Shown: piece by piece, positions 36,914 to 47,398 of the stretch | How positions within the stretch are numbered: position 1 is the first letter of the stretch | Layout of the letters: each line of letters begins with the position of its first letter | Assembly (NCBI GenBank): GCA_011033025.1 | Contig: WFMF01000068.1 | Coordinates: forward strand, 124,001-188,000 | Length of the DNA stretch: 64,000 bases | DNA from: Beroe forskalii | Taxonomy: Eukaryota; Ctenophora; Nuda; Beroida; Beroidae | Direction of reading: 5' to 3' | Notes under the pieces: model-generated | Seen by the model: the letters and a program-made list of their open reading frames with translations, nothing else | Told to the model about the DNA's origin: nothing | Databases searched by the model: none | Position numbers and translations under genes: made by a program

Positions 36914-37952
36914 CCTGAGCGCATATTAAACCATCGTAATGTCATCTCTCAGAACCGCCTTTATATCGTGCTCGTCCTTCATTTTCAGCCGCAGTCCGAT
37001 GTGGAATGGAAAATCTCTATGTCACTTTCTTACCGACAGAGGAGTTAAGTGTGTTTTAGTGTGTTTTTTGATGCTGTACACATCGTTTAAACACTGTTTA
37101 GAATCGCTGTTTTAATTTGCAAATACATTTTAAAAAGGTTTAATTTCTTGATTTCTCGATATTAATTTGCATATTTCTGTCTTGAATCATCTTGCATCAT
37201 ATTCTTTGGTAGACTATCGATGTAGACTATCTTCATTATTATTTGACACGATAATTTGAAAGCAGTCTGCTCCATAATTATCTCTGTTCAATGTCTCTTA
37301 ATTAATGCACATAAAGAGAATATAATCAGCCGAATACACATAATGATCTGTCTACTTTTGACATCCTAAACTCTACTTCTTTTAAAATATCTTCGGTATT
37401 TCTTGCTGTTAAGTCCTTCCTGAAAGGTTTTTACTCATTTCCATCCTACTCCAAGTCTTGGTTAGATCGTTACCAGACGACCTCGATCCAAGAATAATTA
37501 TTCCAGAAATTTAGCCAGAATAATTTATGACTTAATCCAGTTCTGCATAATCCTGCAGATTTTTGGTTTGCTCTTCTAAGCCATTGTGTGGTTTATTTTG
37601 AAGATTGAAGATGGTTGCGGGTTGTAATGTTTTATTGTTGATGGTATGATGGCTGAAGTTCAGTTCCAAGCTGAAATGTCCATTGTAACAGGAGGGGTTT
37701 CAAGTTCACTTGCGCCAGCACTTCTCAGACGTCACTTTATACTTCCTCTTTCGCTCAAATCATAACCGTTACGTTATTTAAATCTAAGCGCGTGTATAAT
37801 AATTGTCATCATACCATAAACACCTGGTACTTAAATCAATATGACATCATGACTATCACAAACATATCGTAATGTTTTCCCCATCAGATGCATTACAAAT
37901 CATCTTCAGTTGCATATCCTCAATTCACGGTTCACCATTCAGAGGCACGATT

Positions 37953-38008
37953 ATAACTCCATCAATTCCCATTGTAAGCCATGATAATGACGTCACTCTC
38001 AACCATTC
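37953..38008 (+). repeat. CRE-hairpin element near cluster B
   Basis: CTCCATCAATTCCCATTGTA, AGCCATGATAATGACGTCAC, TCTCAACCATTC. It lies about 480 bp upstream of the cluster B start codon, so its exact TGACGTCA could act on that promoter. Confidence 0.75.
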
Positions 38009-38490
38009 CTCTCTTTCCTTTGATCGTTACAAAGTGTAAGATCTCGCTATATGGTCATGGAAATCGAGCCATGAGTACGCTGATCTCATGACACCAAGTC
38101 ATCTTAATTGGTGTTCCTACTTTCCTTATCTCTCTCTTGTATCTTTCTGAGGAGAGGATCGTATTTGTATATATGAGGGAGATTAGGAAGCTGTTAGAAT
38201 ATATTTGTTTTCGTTCTGGGATAAGATTTGTCGCATATCTATTATCTACTCAACCGGTCACTCTACGTCCTGTGGTAATACACAGGCGCTTCTTATCTCT
38301 CTTTGCTACATCCAAATTTCTACGCCTTTGTTTCCAGTTGAATAAGTTGAAAGTTTCAAGTTGTTTCTCTCACTAAACATCCGCTGGTTGCCATCTGATA
38401 TCAACAACTGACATCAAATCGTTGGGCCGAGGACCCTGAAAGCAAAGATCTCCGAAGACCTTCCACTCGCAGGCCCTGGAATAACTGACA

Positions 38491-38840
38491 ATGGAAGCAT
38501 CAACCGAGGAAGCACCAGCCCCGGAAGCACCCACAGAATGCGATGAGTGCGGTAAACCCTCCTCTTTCCGGAACTCTGTACGGCGCATGCTCAACCGCCG
38601 GTCACGAAAACGCCGGAACAAGAAACGTCTGGGAGACTCAACAAAGGATGACGAGATGAGAACAAGTTCTGAGTGGGCTGCTTCTGACTACGATGAGGAG
38701 GAGGAGGGACCAGGGAGCAGGCGGAGGGGAAGACATGCTAGTGCGGAGGGTAGTTTCTCTGCTGTGGAGGGACAAGCTCTCCGTTTGGAAACTCCAGGGG
38801 ATCATGTCAGAGGGTTGGAGTTAAAGGATGCTGATAGGAG
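38491..38840 (+). CDS. Cluster B first coding exon (alternative N-terminus)
   Basis: The ATG is in a strong context (ACAATGG) and an in-frame TAA lies 9 bases upstream, so translation almost certainly starts here. The exon encodes 116 residues: an acidic, proline-rich start (MEASTEEAPAPEAPTECDEC), then the very basic block RRMLNRRSRKRRNKKRLGD, then an acidic run (YDEEEEGPG). CDECGKPSS resembles half of a small zinc-binding knuckle, but a second pair of cysteines is missing. The donor is GG AG|GTAAAT in phase 2. The basic block could serve in nuclear import or acidic-lipid binding. It is followed after only 90 bp by a phase-2 acceptor (38931); a second phase-2 acceptor is at 44885. Product unrecognised. 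Confidence 0.75.
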
Positions 38841-38930
38841 GTAAATGAGGAGTGGTTTTTATAGACTTGTCTTGAATTAGAAAGATCATAACGATGCATT
38901 TTTTTCTTTTCCGTTTTGGAACTTTCTTAG

Positions 38931-39126
38931 AATCTCTCCTAAACCCATCATCTCCCACGCACCCAGATTGATGCCCCGACGACGCACCAGAACGGTCATA
39001 TCACGTGACTCCCTGAAAAGGTCACGTGATGCGCTCAAGTCACGTGACTCTCGCTGTGAGTCTGACTCAGCCCCGCAACAGAGGGGAAGAGTGGCCACCC
39101 TGACTTCATACTACGAGTACTCTCAG
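38931..39126 (+). CDS. Cluster B second exon, SRD repeats
   Basis: The acceptor follows a long T-rich tract ending TTTCTTAG; a second in-frame AG lies at 38965-38966. The donor is CTCAG|GTATTG, phase 0. It encodes ISPKPIISHAPRLMPRRRTR, then TVISRDSLKRSRDALKSRDS, then RCESDSAPQQRGRVATLTSY and YEYSQ. The three SRD units are written TCA-CGT-GAY, producing three TCACGTGA palindromes in the DNA. The frame stays open past the donor to a stop at 39216, so a read-through C-terminus is possible. Confidence 0.7.
39001..39047. repeat. Three exonic TCACGTGA palindromes
   Basis: Exact octamers at 39001-39008, 39022-39029 and 39040-39047. Each encodes Ser-Arg and the start of Asp. TCACGTGA is the E-box form bound by MiT/TFE- and USF-type bHLH-zip factors, so the exon could double as a binding cluster; a coding repeat alone also explains it. 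Confidence 0.6.
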
Positions 39127-39140
39127 GTATTGGAGTGTGC

Positions 39141-39201
39141 CAAGGTAGCGTTCCTTGATTCCAAGGTCGCGTTCCTTGAATTCAAGGTCGCGTTCCTTAA
39201 T
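39141..39201 (+). repeat. Tandem 20-21 bp repeat beside the cluster B donor
   Basis: Three copies of CAAGGTAGCGTTCCTTGATT-like units. Each contains AAGGT, a potential 5' splice site in the same phase (0) as the donor at 39126, giving a ladder of alternative donors. Confidence 0.75.
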
Positions 39202-40480
39202 TCTTCTTGTTTCTGAGTGACAATTTAGGTGATTCTGGGCTTTGTTTCTCATGATCTTTATCGCCAATATCAATGATTTCTGAGTGTTCTTGGGAAGTGA
39301 TTAAACTAAATGGCTCGGCAAATCATAATTTGATCAATAATTTTGGAGTATTCGGTTAAACTGGCTTGTGTCGCATGTTCTTGAGTTTTTATCCCATATT
39401 AGGCAAAGAACAAGGCTGCGTGAGGTGGTTAAAGTTTGATTGGGTGGGTCATTTCGTTATTTCCCATCGTGTTAATGTTCCTTCTTGTCACACCAACATA
39501 ATATTCAATTATATTGCTCGGTTATCATGGCAATTTTATTGTCAATCCAATGACCTGTCAGGTTGTCGATTCTTTATTCTGCTTGGCTGAAAACTTCCTT
39601 TTTAAATGTAAGGGAGTGGTTGCTGTCGTAATACACTTCCTAGTAAAGATGGTATAAAAATTCCTCAAATCTTAATCTGATCTCCTCCCCGTTTTCAGCA
39701 ACTAATGATCACGGAATATTGATCCTATATCCGAGGTTTTTATATTTCAACTTCCTCTTCTGCTCCTATCAGAATATCATATTGTCTTCTTTTATCTGAC
39801 CTCAGAGATAGTGTGTCGGATCATTCTCACGACACATTGTTTGCTTTCTCCTTCCTACGATATTAACTTTTCTACTCATTTGCTCTTTTCCCATCTCTCA
39901 TCTGACATATTTCTGTCTGCTTCCTTTTCTCATCCCTCGGTATTTTTCCTTGTATGATCTCCTCATTCAATCCTCTCTTTTATCCTTCTCCACTCATAGA
40001 CTCTATACTTCTCTTTGTTGTTCGTAGTACTCAGAACACAGTTTAGAATAAACTCGCTCTAGCTCACGTTTTCTATCTAGCTTTCTGTCTGCAGTGCTCT
40101 GTTAATCTCTCTGTCAGGTGTAGACTATCTGCTTCCTTTTCCTGCTACGGTAGACATATAAGCAGTCGAAGAAGCTTATCTGAACTGATAGTACCAGGGG
40201 TATATATTCATGCACGCTGGTTTTTCCTAGTTTCATTTTCGTGAACCTTCCTCCTTGAAGGTGAAATCAGTAGACGTAGTGGTAGACTGTAGGAGTAATG
40301 ATGGTGTTGTTTCAGCTTTTAGACCATAGCTTCATTTGACCATCTCTTATTCAAGATTAAAGCTAGGGAAGTTTAAATCTCTTTCCGCCATTCATCCAAA
40401 TCCCTTTCAATGATTGCCTCAGCCATTCATTGCATCTTCTGCCAATTCTTCTATCGATGTTGTATAAGGATCCCGAAATC

Positions 40481-40545
40481 GTTATGACATTGACCTATCA
40501 GTGCACGAATTAACGTTCAACTCGCACTCTGATCGGTCAATGTAA
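40481..40545. repeat. CCAAT palindrome element, diverged
   Basis: TTATGACATTGACCTATCAG, TGCACGAATT, ACGTTCAACTCGCACTCTGA, TCGGTCAATGT. Arms remain complementary with a few mismatches; one CCAAT has become CCTAT. Confidence 0.7.
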
Positions 40546-40710
40546 ACTCGAAGATAATACTCTTAAATCTCCTCCTAAATTCTCGCGTCCTTGCCTCCGA
40601 CTGCCTCCTTTAAGCGCGTCTGTCTTTGTTATCCGATCTCTCTAAAGTTAATCTATGTGTACTCTCTCCACTCACACCACATCAAAGATTAATATATATA
40701 GAGGACCAAT

Positions 40711-40777
40711 GGTAGGTGGTTGAGAGTGACGTCATTATCAGGGTTTAGAGTGGTGTGTTGATGACATGGCATTGGCT
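40711..40777 (-). repeat. CRE-hairpin element
   Basis: GGTAGGTGGTTGAGAGTGAC, GTCATTATCAGGGTTTAGAG, TGGTGTGTTGATGACATGGC. First octamer exact. Confidence 0.85.
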
Positions 40778-41790
40778 ATGTTTGTACAGAGGTAGCGCAA
40801 GTTAGACACGCCCATACGTGTACTTTATCAGAGTTTAACTGGTATAGTTATAGATTGGTAGTAGCTGCATCTAAATATCATTTTAATGCAGCTACTGTAT
40901 TACATTTTAATGCAGTTGGAGTACAATAATTCGCACTTCATTCGATGTTTCGGATAGATTACAGTATATAGTTAGAACATTCGTCAGTTTAATTTGGTGA
41001 CTTAACGAAAGCTTTCTTCACTTCGTGACTTCAATAAACATAGAGTCTATTAAACGCTGTTTATTGCTACCTAAATCACTGAGTATCTCTCGAAGTTTAT
41101 CTGATTTATCCTTGATGATTTTCCGTTTCATGATCAAATCAGATCGCAGTAGTGGTTTGATTGCACTCTTAGCGATCATTTTCTGTGTGGTTTGAGCCTT
41201 GATTTCTGAGATAAATGATTTCATTTTGTTTTAGATTTTGGATTTATAACTGCGTTCTCTCGCGGTTATTTTCGCGATTTTTACGATTCCGCTATAATTT
41301 TCCCGCAAAAACTAGGTCCTGAAAAAATTTCATCCTCCAAAAGAGCAATATCAATTGCCTTCTCTGAACATCGAAAGTATTTCTGGACAGCCATGGGCTG
41401 CATACTATTTCAATGCAAGACGGCAATTAAAACAAATTATGCGTAAAAATAGAACGAAACCTTTTATTCCTGTCAAATGAATTTCATTGCAATCTTTTCC
41501 ATTAAAATTTTGCGAAATTATTCCAGAAATCATATTATTTTTCGACGCTCGACAGTTACCACACCTTGGTAGTATCATTGGCAGTGGAAAGTTTTGGGAC
41601 ACGTTCCACTTTAAGTATCTCTTGACAGGGGATACTTAATTTCAAATTAAAATTGGCGAGCCAATTAACATAATTTATTTGTTTTTGATTCCAATGAATT
41701 TCTTATTAATTTAAATTGGTGCTACTTCTTGCAGACGTCTATAGTTAGTCTCGGCAATATGTTAGCTTTCCCCTTAAGATCCCAAGATCG

Positions 41791-41845
41791 TCGCGACATT
41801 GAGCGCGCGAGTTCACGGTCAACTCGTGGCCTTATTGTCAATTTT
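41791..41845. repeat. CCAAT palindrome element, truncated arms
   Basis: CGCGACATTGAGCGCGCGAG, TTCACGGTCAACTCGTGGCC, TTATTGTCAATTT. Centre conserved; both CCAAT boxes deleted or altered. Confidence 0.6.
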
Positions 41846-42290
41846 GAATGGACTTGAGGGCAAGTTGATACGCCGTGGACATGTTAGCAGGCCATAGGCC
41901 TCTCAAAACAATTGGTAGTATCACGTTTTTGTTTATGACTCGTGGTATTGATGATTTTGTGGCAGTTTGCGCTATTTGAGTGCAGGAATGTCGCATTGAC
42001 GCATTGTGCAGCTATAACGGTCAATGATCATTGTTATTTTTGGCAAACTATTTGACTGCATTGCTTGACACTCATACCAACCATTCCGACAATCTAACAC
42101 ATACTATAAATATACTGTCATTATTTATTGTCATTATGTGTGGATAATATGCACATAATAATAGCATCAAGCCTTAAAACCAATACAATCACCACACTTT
42201 GTGATCAAAGCTGCACTTTAAGATATAACCATGTGTGGTGTATGTGCTAGTCACAGCAATTCACACCTCCCTACAGCGCGTGCAGTGTTT

Positions 42291-42377
42291 TGCTAGGGAG
42301 GGGGGTGGAACACCATATTTGCACACAACATCTCACCACTTTAACAGTAATTGCTAGGGAGGGGGGTGAAGCACTAG
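42291..42377. repeat. Direct repeat, GGGAGGGGGGTG motif
   Basis: TTTTGCTAGGGAGGGGGGTG and AATTGCTAGGGAGGGGGGTG occur 59 bp apart, each followed by an A/G-rich piece and TTTGCAC. Purine-rich and G-run-containing. Confidence 0.75.
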
Positions 42378-42938
42378 TTTTGCACCTATTAAAGTGGTTG
42401 CTCTCACAGTTCACACATCGTGACGTAGAGATTACTCTTTTCCCACGTGCAAACATACCGCATTACTCTTGAGATATTGGGTGGGGAGCGATATATATAA
42501 AACTCGTTAATCTTTGAGAATATATTATAATATAATATTCCCCCCTCGCCATTATAGATATTTTATTACTTGTTTATGTATCTCTACCATGGTTGATAGC
42601 TCTGAATATATTGAATATAACCATTAACACTGCTCCTTGAACATATAAGCTGCGCGCTAAAAGTATACTACTTCAACTCATCATTTTCTCCCTCTAACCA
42701 ATGAAAATAACCCTATACCGCACCGCCTATTGCTCCCTAGCGACCTCCCACAGCTCGAGCGATCATTAGTTTTGCACGTGTGTATAATATATATTGAGTA
42801 GCTCTCTCTCTCTCCCATGGTCCATTCGCCACCCAAATAACATATTCTCTCTTTTTAATAGTATTAATGTACATTCTGAATTTCTGAGCTGTCCATTATG
42901 TGTGACCACCACGCGCATTCATTAGCGAACTTGGATGG

Positions 42939-43010
42939 AAAATAAGCGTTTCAGTGTGACCATTAGCAGCTTATAATGAAATCAAATCGTTATTTTCAAC
43001 CGCCTATTTG
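42939..43010 (+). repeat. CRE-hairpin element, diverged
   Basis: AAAATAAGCGTTTCAGTGTG ... TTTTCAACCGCCTATTTG. Ends clear, CRE octamers lost. Confidence 0.65.
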
Positions 43011-43776
43011 TTTTCGCGGCCTGAATTAATTTAATTACCGCATTTTAAGTTGCTGTTATGGAAATGTAATATGTTGGGGCCTAGACGCGATGGAATTTAG
43101 CGTAAATATTTCAAATTCTTTGCTCCTTGTGCCGTTACAGTTTAAAAGCGATCGTGTGAGTGTTAATTAACCACGTAATTAATATTTTTATATTCTTGAA
43201 CTTGAAATATGTAAATATTACGCGTGCTAGATCGTGTTAGATCGGAGATTTCCCACAGCGATGAATTACATCACTGAGATTTCTTGTCATGCACCAACAT
43301 GTTTCAGTTGTTGTATGATTCATGCGTTTCTACGTTGATAGCTTGATGATTTCAAATACGAATCTTTTCGAATCGCATTTTGAAATTGGGTTCCAGAACT
43401 GTTCTTCACTCGAGTTCTCATTATTTGGGTTTATTACGCTGATTTTAAAATTGTATACAGATACCAATCATATCATCAAAATCGCATAAAGGATTTTGAC
43501 CCAACGTTAATGTCTTATTTTAACACGCTTACAGCCCCAGTATAAACATATGACGTGATATGTGTTAAAATGCCGAGACTTGTTAAAGTTCGCACATGGG
43601 TCCGAGAAAAAGAAACCTTCCAGAAGAACCTAGTAAATGCCCTTGTTGAATTCCCTTGGGTCGCTGGTTCTCATTTTGGTTCGGTTTTCATTTATTCCTC
43701 AGATTGATTCCTCAGATGGAATTATCGTTTTTCAGATTATTTTTATCTCTGCTATTCAAATTAGAACATTATCCCA

Positions 43777-43890
43777 ATTCCTATCTGATAATTTATCCTT
43801 GTTAGCCGATCGAATACCCATAGGATCACATTCCTATCTAGTTTGTAAAACCAGCCTCTTGTTAGCTGATCTAGTTGAACCCATTCTCTC
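43777..43890. repeat. Imperfect tandem duplication
   Basis: ATTCCTATCT ... CTTGTTAGCCGATCGA ... ACCCAT is followed by ATTCCTATCT ... CTTGTTAGCTGATCTA ... ACCCAT, period about 55-60 bp. Confidence 0.65.
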
Positions 43891-44111
43891 AATACCTCAA
43901 ATTCACTGAATTCCTCAAATCTGCATTTAAACCACCTTCCAATCACCCCCAAGTAGGTACTCTCTCTTCTATACATTCTGTACTCTCCCATAGCACCGCC
44001 CATATATTATATGCATTGGTCTCAAGTTATTATTGCATGCAATCCGAGCCTTATAACGGATGGACTCTCTACTCCCTACACTCTCACCATGCGCTCCGAT
44101 TTCATTAGCAT

Positions 44112-44150
44112 TCCACTATAATCCCCTGATGATGACATCATCAGATCCTA
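44112..44150 (+). repeat. CRE-hairpin element, fragment
   Basis: CCACTATAATCCCCTGATGA followed by TGACATCATCAGATCCTA. Confidence 0.5.
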
Positions 44151-44843
44151 TATACTGTTATTATGCGACCTATAGGACTCTTTTATTCTTGGGAAGGACT
44201 CTCAGTATCAAGCAAGTCTATATAAAATACTAGGAGTTTACAATGTATCATTATTTCTGTAGCTACTCCTTCTCTATAGCGTGTTGCCGGTTAAGTACCA
44301 GTTTACTTTCGATTTGGAGATAAGCTGGCTACAGGTTGTTCCGTTCTATATTTTGCTGTTAGAAAATTCGTTTTTTTCTTCGGAGATTTGTTCATTTCTT
44401 GTATGTGATGGAGGATCTTTTGCCCGTTTTTGTTGCATTGTTTTGTTCGATTTGCAGCAGTTTTATCTAATATGACATCATTGTCACTTTTTCTACTACT
44501 GCTGATATATTGGTTTTTGAGCTCGTCTTCATTAGATTAAAATACCTCCTAAGATTGTTTGCTATTTTGACATTATTATTTGACCGTTTATAGAGTAGGC
44601 TAATAATCAGTTCATTTGATAATCTTGCACAAATTCCTGCAATGATAACGTAAATAAGATTCTTTAAATACTTGCCCGACTTATTTTGTATTTGCCATGA
44701 TTTTTTTCCAGTAATAGCTATGTGATAATTCAATATTCTTGCAATCTTGAGTACATTTTTGAAATTTGATAAATTGAACTTGCAATACTGCAATAATAAC
44801 GCATCATCTCTACCAGCACAACATACCAGTATACCAATGAACC

Positions 44844-44884
44844 ATGTCGTGTGATCTCCTCTCCTCCCCTCTCTCCCTTCACAG
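44844..44884 (+). other. Alternative start or splice acceptor of cluster C
   Basis: Two entry points fit. An ATG at 44844 with A at -3 has an in-frame TGA six bases upstream and would add MSCDLLSSPLSLH to the exon. Alternatively the 35-base pyrimidine run ending CCCTTCACAG is an excellent acceptor (phase 2), matching the phase-2 donor at 38840. The long pyrimidine tract makes me favour splicing. Confidence 0.55.
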
Positions 44885-45742
44885 ACCCAGCTACCCTAAG
44901 ATAGTCTATCACAACGACAAGTGGACCAGCTACCCCGACATACCTCCTCCCTGTAGAACCCAAGCAGGACAGCAACTTCAGAACTCCACGTTCCCTCAGA
45001 ACTCTAATTTCCCATTCTCTGAAGACGGTCCGTCCTTTGCGTCCTCTCAACGCCGCCACACTCTAGAGCATATCAACTATCTAGGAGAAGATAACAGCAT
45101 GTGTAGCGGAGGATCCCTCAGAGAGTCCCGGAAACGACCCAAGCTGACGAGGAAATCTAACTCCTTCAAACGAAAGAGTCTGCTCTTCTTCAAGATGCTG
45201 GGATCCACTGATAAGAAATACAGAGTGGAGGAGGAAGAGAATGCTACTAAGATAATCGAGTGTACACGAGACAGTGTGGCGCCTTCCCCCACCCCTCTGG
45301 AGTCCATCCTGCCCCTCCCTCCCCACCAGTCAGTGAGATCAGTAGCTTCAGAACCAGCATCTACTGGCAGAGATCCAGCTACAATCCACCCAGACGATAT
45401 CATAGTCCATAGAACAGTCAGTGATACCACAGATCATGTGGTGTTGAGGAGGGCTAGAGCAGACAGAACCAAACCTGAAACTCCTGCTGCTGCTGAGGGT
45501 ATTCCACCTACCCGTCCTTCTACTGCAACCTCCTCTATCCGTCCCTCTACTACCGTCCCATCCCGTCCTTCTACTGCAGCCTCCTCCCGTCCCTCCACCA
45601 TGCTGGACCTGGCTCGCACCCCTCCTCCGCCTCCTCCTCCTCCTCTTCTCGGAACAGCTGCTCCATCTCCCCCGTCAAACGACCCTCCTCCTGCTACGTG
45701 CCCACTTCAGCTCAACCCCCCGGAGAGACTTCCCGTCTCCAG
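44885..45742 (+). CDS. Cluster C exon, first-frame part
   Basis: It enters in phase 2 after CCCTTCACAG. It encodes PSYPKIVYHNDKWTSYPDIP, several Asn/Gln-rich phrases, RRHTLEHINYLGED, the basic stretch KRPKLTRKSNSFKRKSLLFF, then DDIIVHRTVSDTTDHVVLRR, serial R-P-S-T units and the polyproline tract TPPPPPPPPLL. R-K-S and R-R-x-T sites suggest basophilic kinase control, and the proline run could bind profilin, SH3, WW or EVH1 modules. No folded domain recognised. The first frame stays open to 45773, but coding character moves to another frame by about 45740. A GTGAGA donor at 45333 (phase 0) could pair with the acceptor at 45742 as an optional 410-bp intron. Confidence 0.78.
45600..45742 (+). other. 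Frame-change zone in cluster C
   Basis: Coding potential moves from one frame to another in a C-rich tract. Options: an optional intron 45333-45742 (CA|GTGAGA to CTTCCCGTCTCCAG, both phase 0), or an indel in a homopolymer such as CCCCCC near 45717-45722 or in the CCTCCT run. The 137 codons in the putative intron look coding, which favours an indel or intron retention. Confidence 0.55.
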
Positions 45743-45985
45743 AGGAAACTCCGGAGACTCAGTGCGAGTGTAAGGAACTTCAGCTTCGATAAGCTGCTCA
45801 ACACGACGAGTAAGAAGTTGGGTGGACCTCTGGTGGAAGTGGATGGGGAGGAAGTGACTGGGGGGTCTCAGGCGGAGAATAGTGCAGATGATGATGAGAT
45901 GGGGAATGGACAGAGGAAGAGTCTACCGCCTGATTTTAAGTACGAGAATGCTGTGTGCCACAGTACCCCGACTACGCATAAAAAG
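45743..45985 (+). CDS. Cluster C exon, second-frame part
   Basis: In the new frame it begins RKLRRLSASVRNFSFDKLLN, continues TTSKKLGGPLVEVDGEEVTG and ends ENAVCHSTPTTHKK at the donor AAAAAG|GTTAGT, phase 0. RRLSAS is a textbook PKA-type site. The block is preceded by a usable acceptor (TCCCGTCTCCAG), so it may also serve as a stand-alone exon reachable from the phase-0 donors of clusters A and B. Read-through would add only five residues before a stop. Confidence 0.75.
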
Positions 45986-46195
45986 GTTAGTGGATTTTAT
46001 TTGTAAATTTGAAGCATAAGATTTTGATAATTCCTGAAATTTTGGGGTATTCATATGGGGGGAATATTTGCGCAGAACATTGATCTTTGAGGAATCGAAA
46101 AAATGTTCCGAACCCGTATAAAATACATTTTACGTTCCCTGTCTCACGATGGAATTTGGGGAGATCTTTGTTCAGAATGGGGTGTAGGATGAAAG

Positions 46196-46264
46196 TAAGT
46201 GAATCCGTGGCATCAAATCACTATTCTAAACAATGATAATGATGCCACTTTGGAGTGTCTATTC
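46196..46264 (+). repeat. CRE-hairpin element
   Basis: CGTGGCATCAAATCACTATT, CTAAACAATGATAATGATGC, CACTTTGGAGTGTCTATTC. Confidence 0.75.
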
Positions 46265-46330
46265 TTCTGCACCTCCATGTGAACCCAGGCACAGGGTACT
46301 CAAAATAATTACAAACGTTACAACTGGCCG

Positions 46331-46490
46331 GGATTCCGGGGAATTCCTGTTTGGATTCCCTGTCTCCGGTGTGATATATACCGGCAAGGAGATCTAATGA
46401 GGAGTCAGGAGTCAGGGCACACTCACAGAGGGACTCACAAACTGGGATTCTGAGGAATGCATTCCAGTTCTGATTCCCCGGCGATATAAC
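46331..46490. repeat. Duplicated segment of about 50 bp
   Basis: GGGATTCCGGGGAATTCC ... GATTCCCTGTCTCCGGTG (46331-46370) is repeated as GGGATTCTGAGGAATGC ... GATTCCCCGGCGATATA (46443-46490), with point differences. Confidence 0.55.
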
Positions 46491-46544
46491 GATCTCTGGG
46501 CATGGAACTCAGGGAGTTAGCCCACTGGAGACGTTGGAATATAT

Positions 46545-46574
46545 CCGCGCGTTACATGTCCATGTAACGCGCGG
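46545..46574. repeat. Perfect 14-bp inverted repeat
   Basis: CCGCGCGTTACATG, spacer TC, CATGTAACGCGCGG. CpG-rich in an AT-rich setting. One arm recurs as GGCGCGTTACATG near 47041. Confidence 0.85.
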
Positions 46575-47079
46575 TGTTTAATATTGTCCCAAGAGTCGTG
46601 CGCCACCCACCATGTCAATTGTGACTGTGGAGTGGGTTGTCATTGTTTATTCCGGGCGAAATCATAGTAAAATTATTATAAGTCAGGAGATTATGCGAAG
46701 TCTCGAAATAAAAGGTTATAAATAGAATATTATAAATAGAATGTTATAAATGTCATAAATATAGAATTGCGCCATGTCCTGTCCATGGAGAATTCAATTC
46801 TTCCATTTCACCCCAGGACTCGGTCTTAAACAACCCAGCTCAAAAGGCTTTTAGCATTAACTGGTAACCATTCAGTTTAAGTGGTTTCAGCTTTCATCTA
46901 AACAGTCTACAGCCGCTCAACTTGGTTGACTATAATCTAACATTTCATATTTAATATTGTGCAAACCAAAGCGTTTTGTTCTGTCCAACTAGCAAATTAA
47001 CCCCTTTTTGCCCCTATTATCCTTTCTGCCTATTTTTGCCGGCGCGTTACATGAGTTTTGCACGTACGTTCACCTGTTT

Positions 47080-47147
47080 GTATGTAATATGTATGTATGT
47101 ATGTATGTAATATGTATGTGTGTATGTATGTGTGTATGTATGTATGT
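47080..47147. repeat. TATG microsatellite
   Basis: About 68 bp of TATG/TGTG tetranucleotide repeats with a few interruptions. Confidence 0.95.
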
Positions 47148-47325
47148 TCGTGCGACTTTAGTCAGCAGCCGTATAAATCCTCCTACTACCCGCACAATTC
47201 TGACAAGACGATAGTTAACCTAGTTATATACACGCTGTCGTAGATTTAACAGTATTATATTAACCGCATTACATATGTGATTTTGTCCTACGTTATATAT
47301 GCACTCCTTTGAGCGTGCATGGGAG

Positions 47326-47398
47326 ATATAGTCAGTGTGACGTCATCAATTCACTATTGTTAACCCAAATAATGACGTCACTCTCAACTGTCTATTTC
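47326..47398 (+). repeat. CRE-hairpin element, near full length
   Basis: GTCAGTGTGACGTCATCAAT, TCACTATTGTTAACCCAAAT, AATGACGTCACTCTCAACTG, TCTATTT. Both octamers exact. Confidence 0.9.

Larger units (their letters stand above)
14847..38490. other. Long intron without supported exons
   Basis: 23.6 kb between clusters A and B. Open frames here are short, lack paired splice sites, and often overlap repeats. The interval is AT-rich and holds many CRE-hairpin copies, one CCAAT palindrome, a 785-bp inverted-repeat element, a minisatellite near 26.2 kb and palindromic X-box-like sites. Cluster B's promoter should lie in its last few hundred bases; I see no TATA box there. Confidence 0.6.
39127..44843. 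other. Intron between clusters B and C
   Basis: AT-rich and without a supported exon. It contains CRE-hairpin copies, two CCAAT palindromes, a duplicated GGGAGGGGGGTG motif near 42.3 kb and an imperfect tandem duplication near 43.8 kb. Confidence 0.6.

Noticed and set aside
38491..38600. CDECG in cluster B as a zinc-finger domain
   Set aside because: Only one pair of cysteines is present; no second ligand pair at a usable distance.
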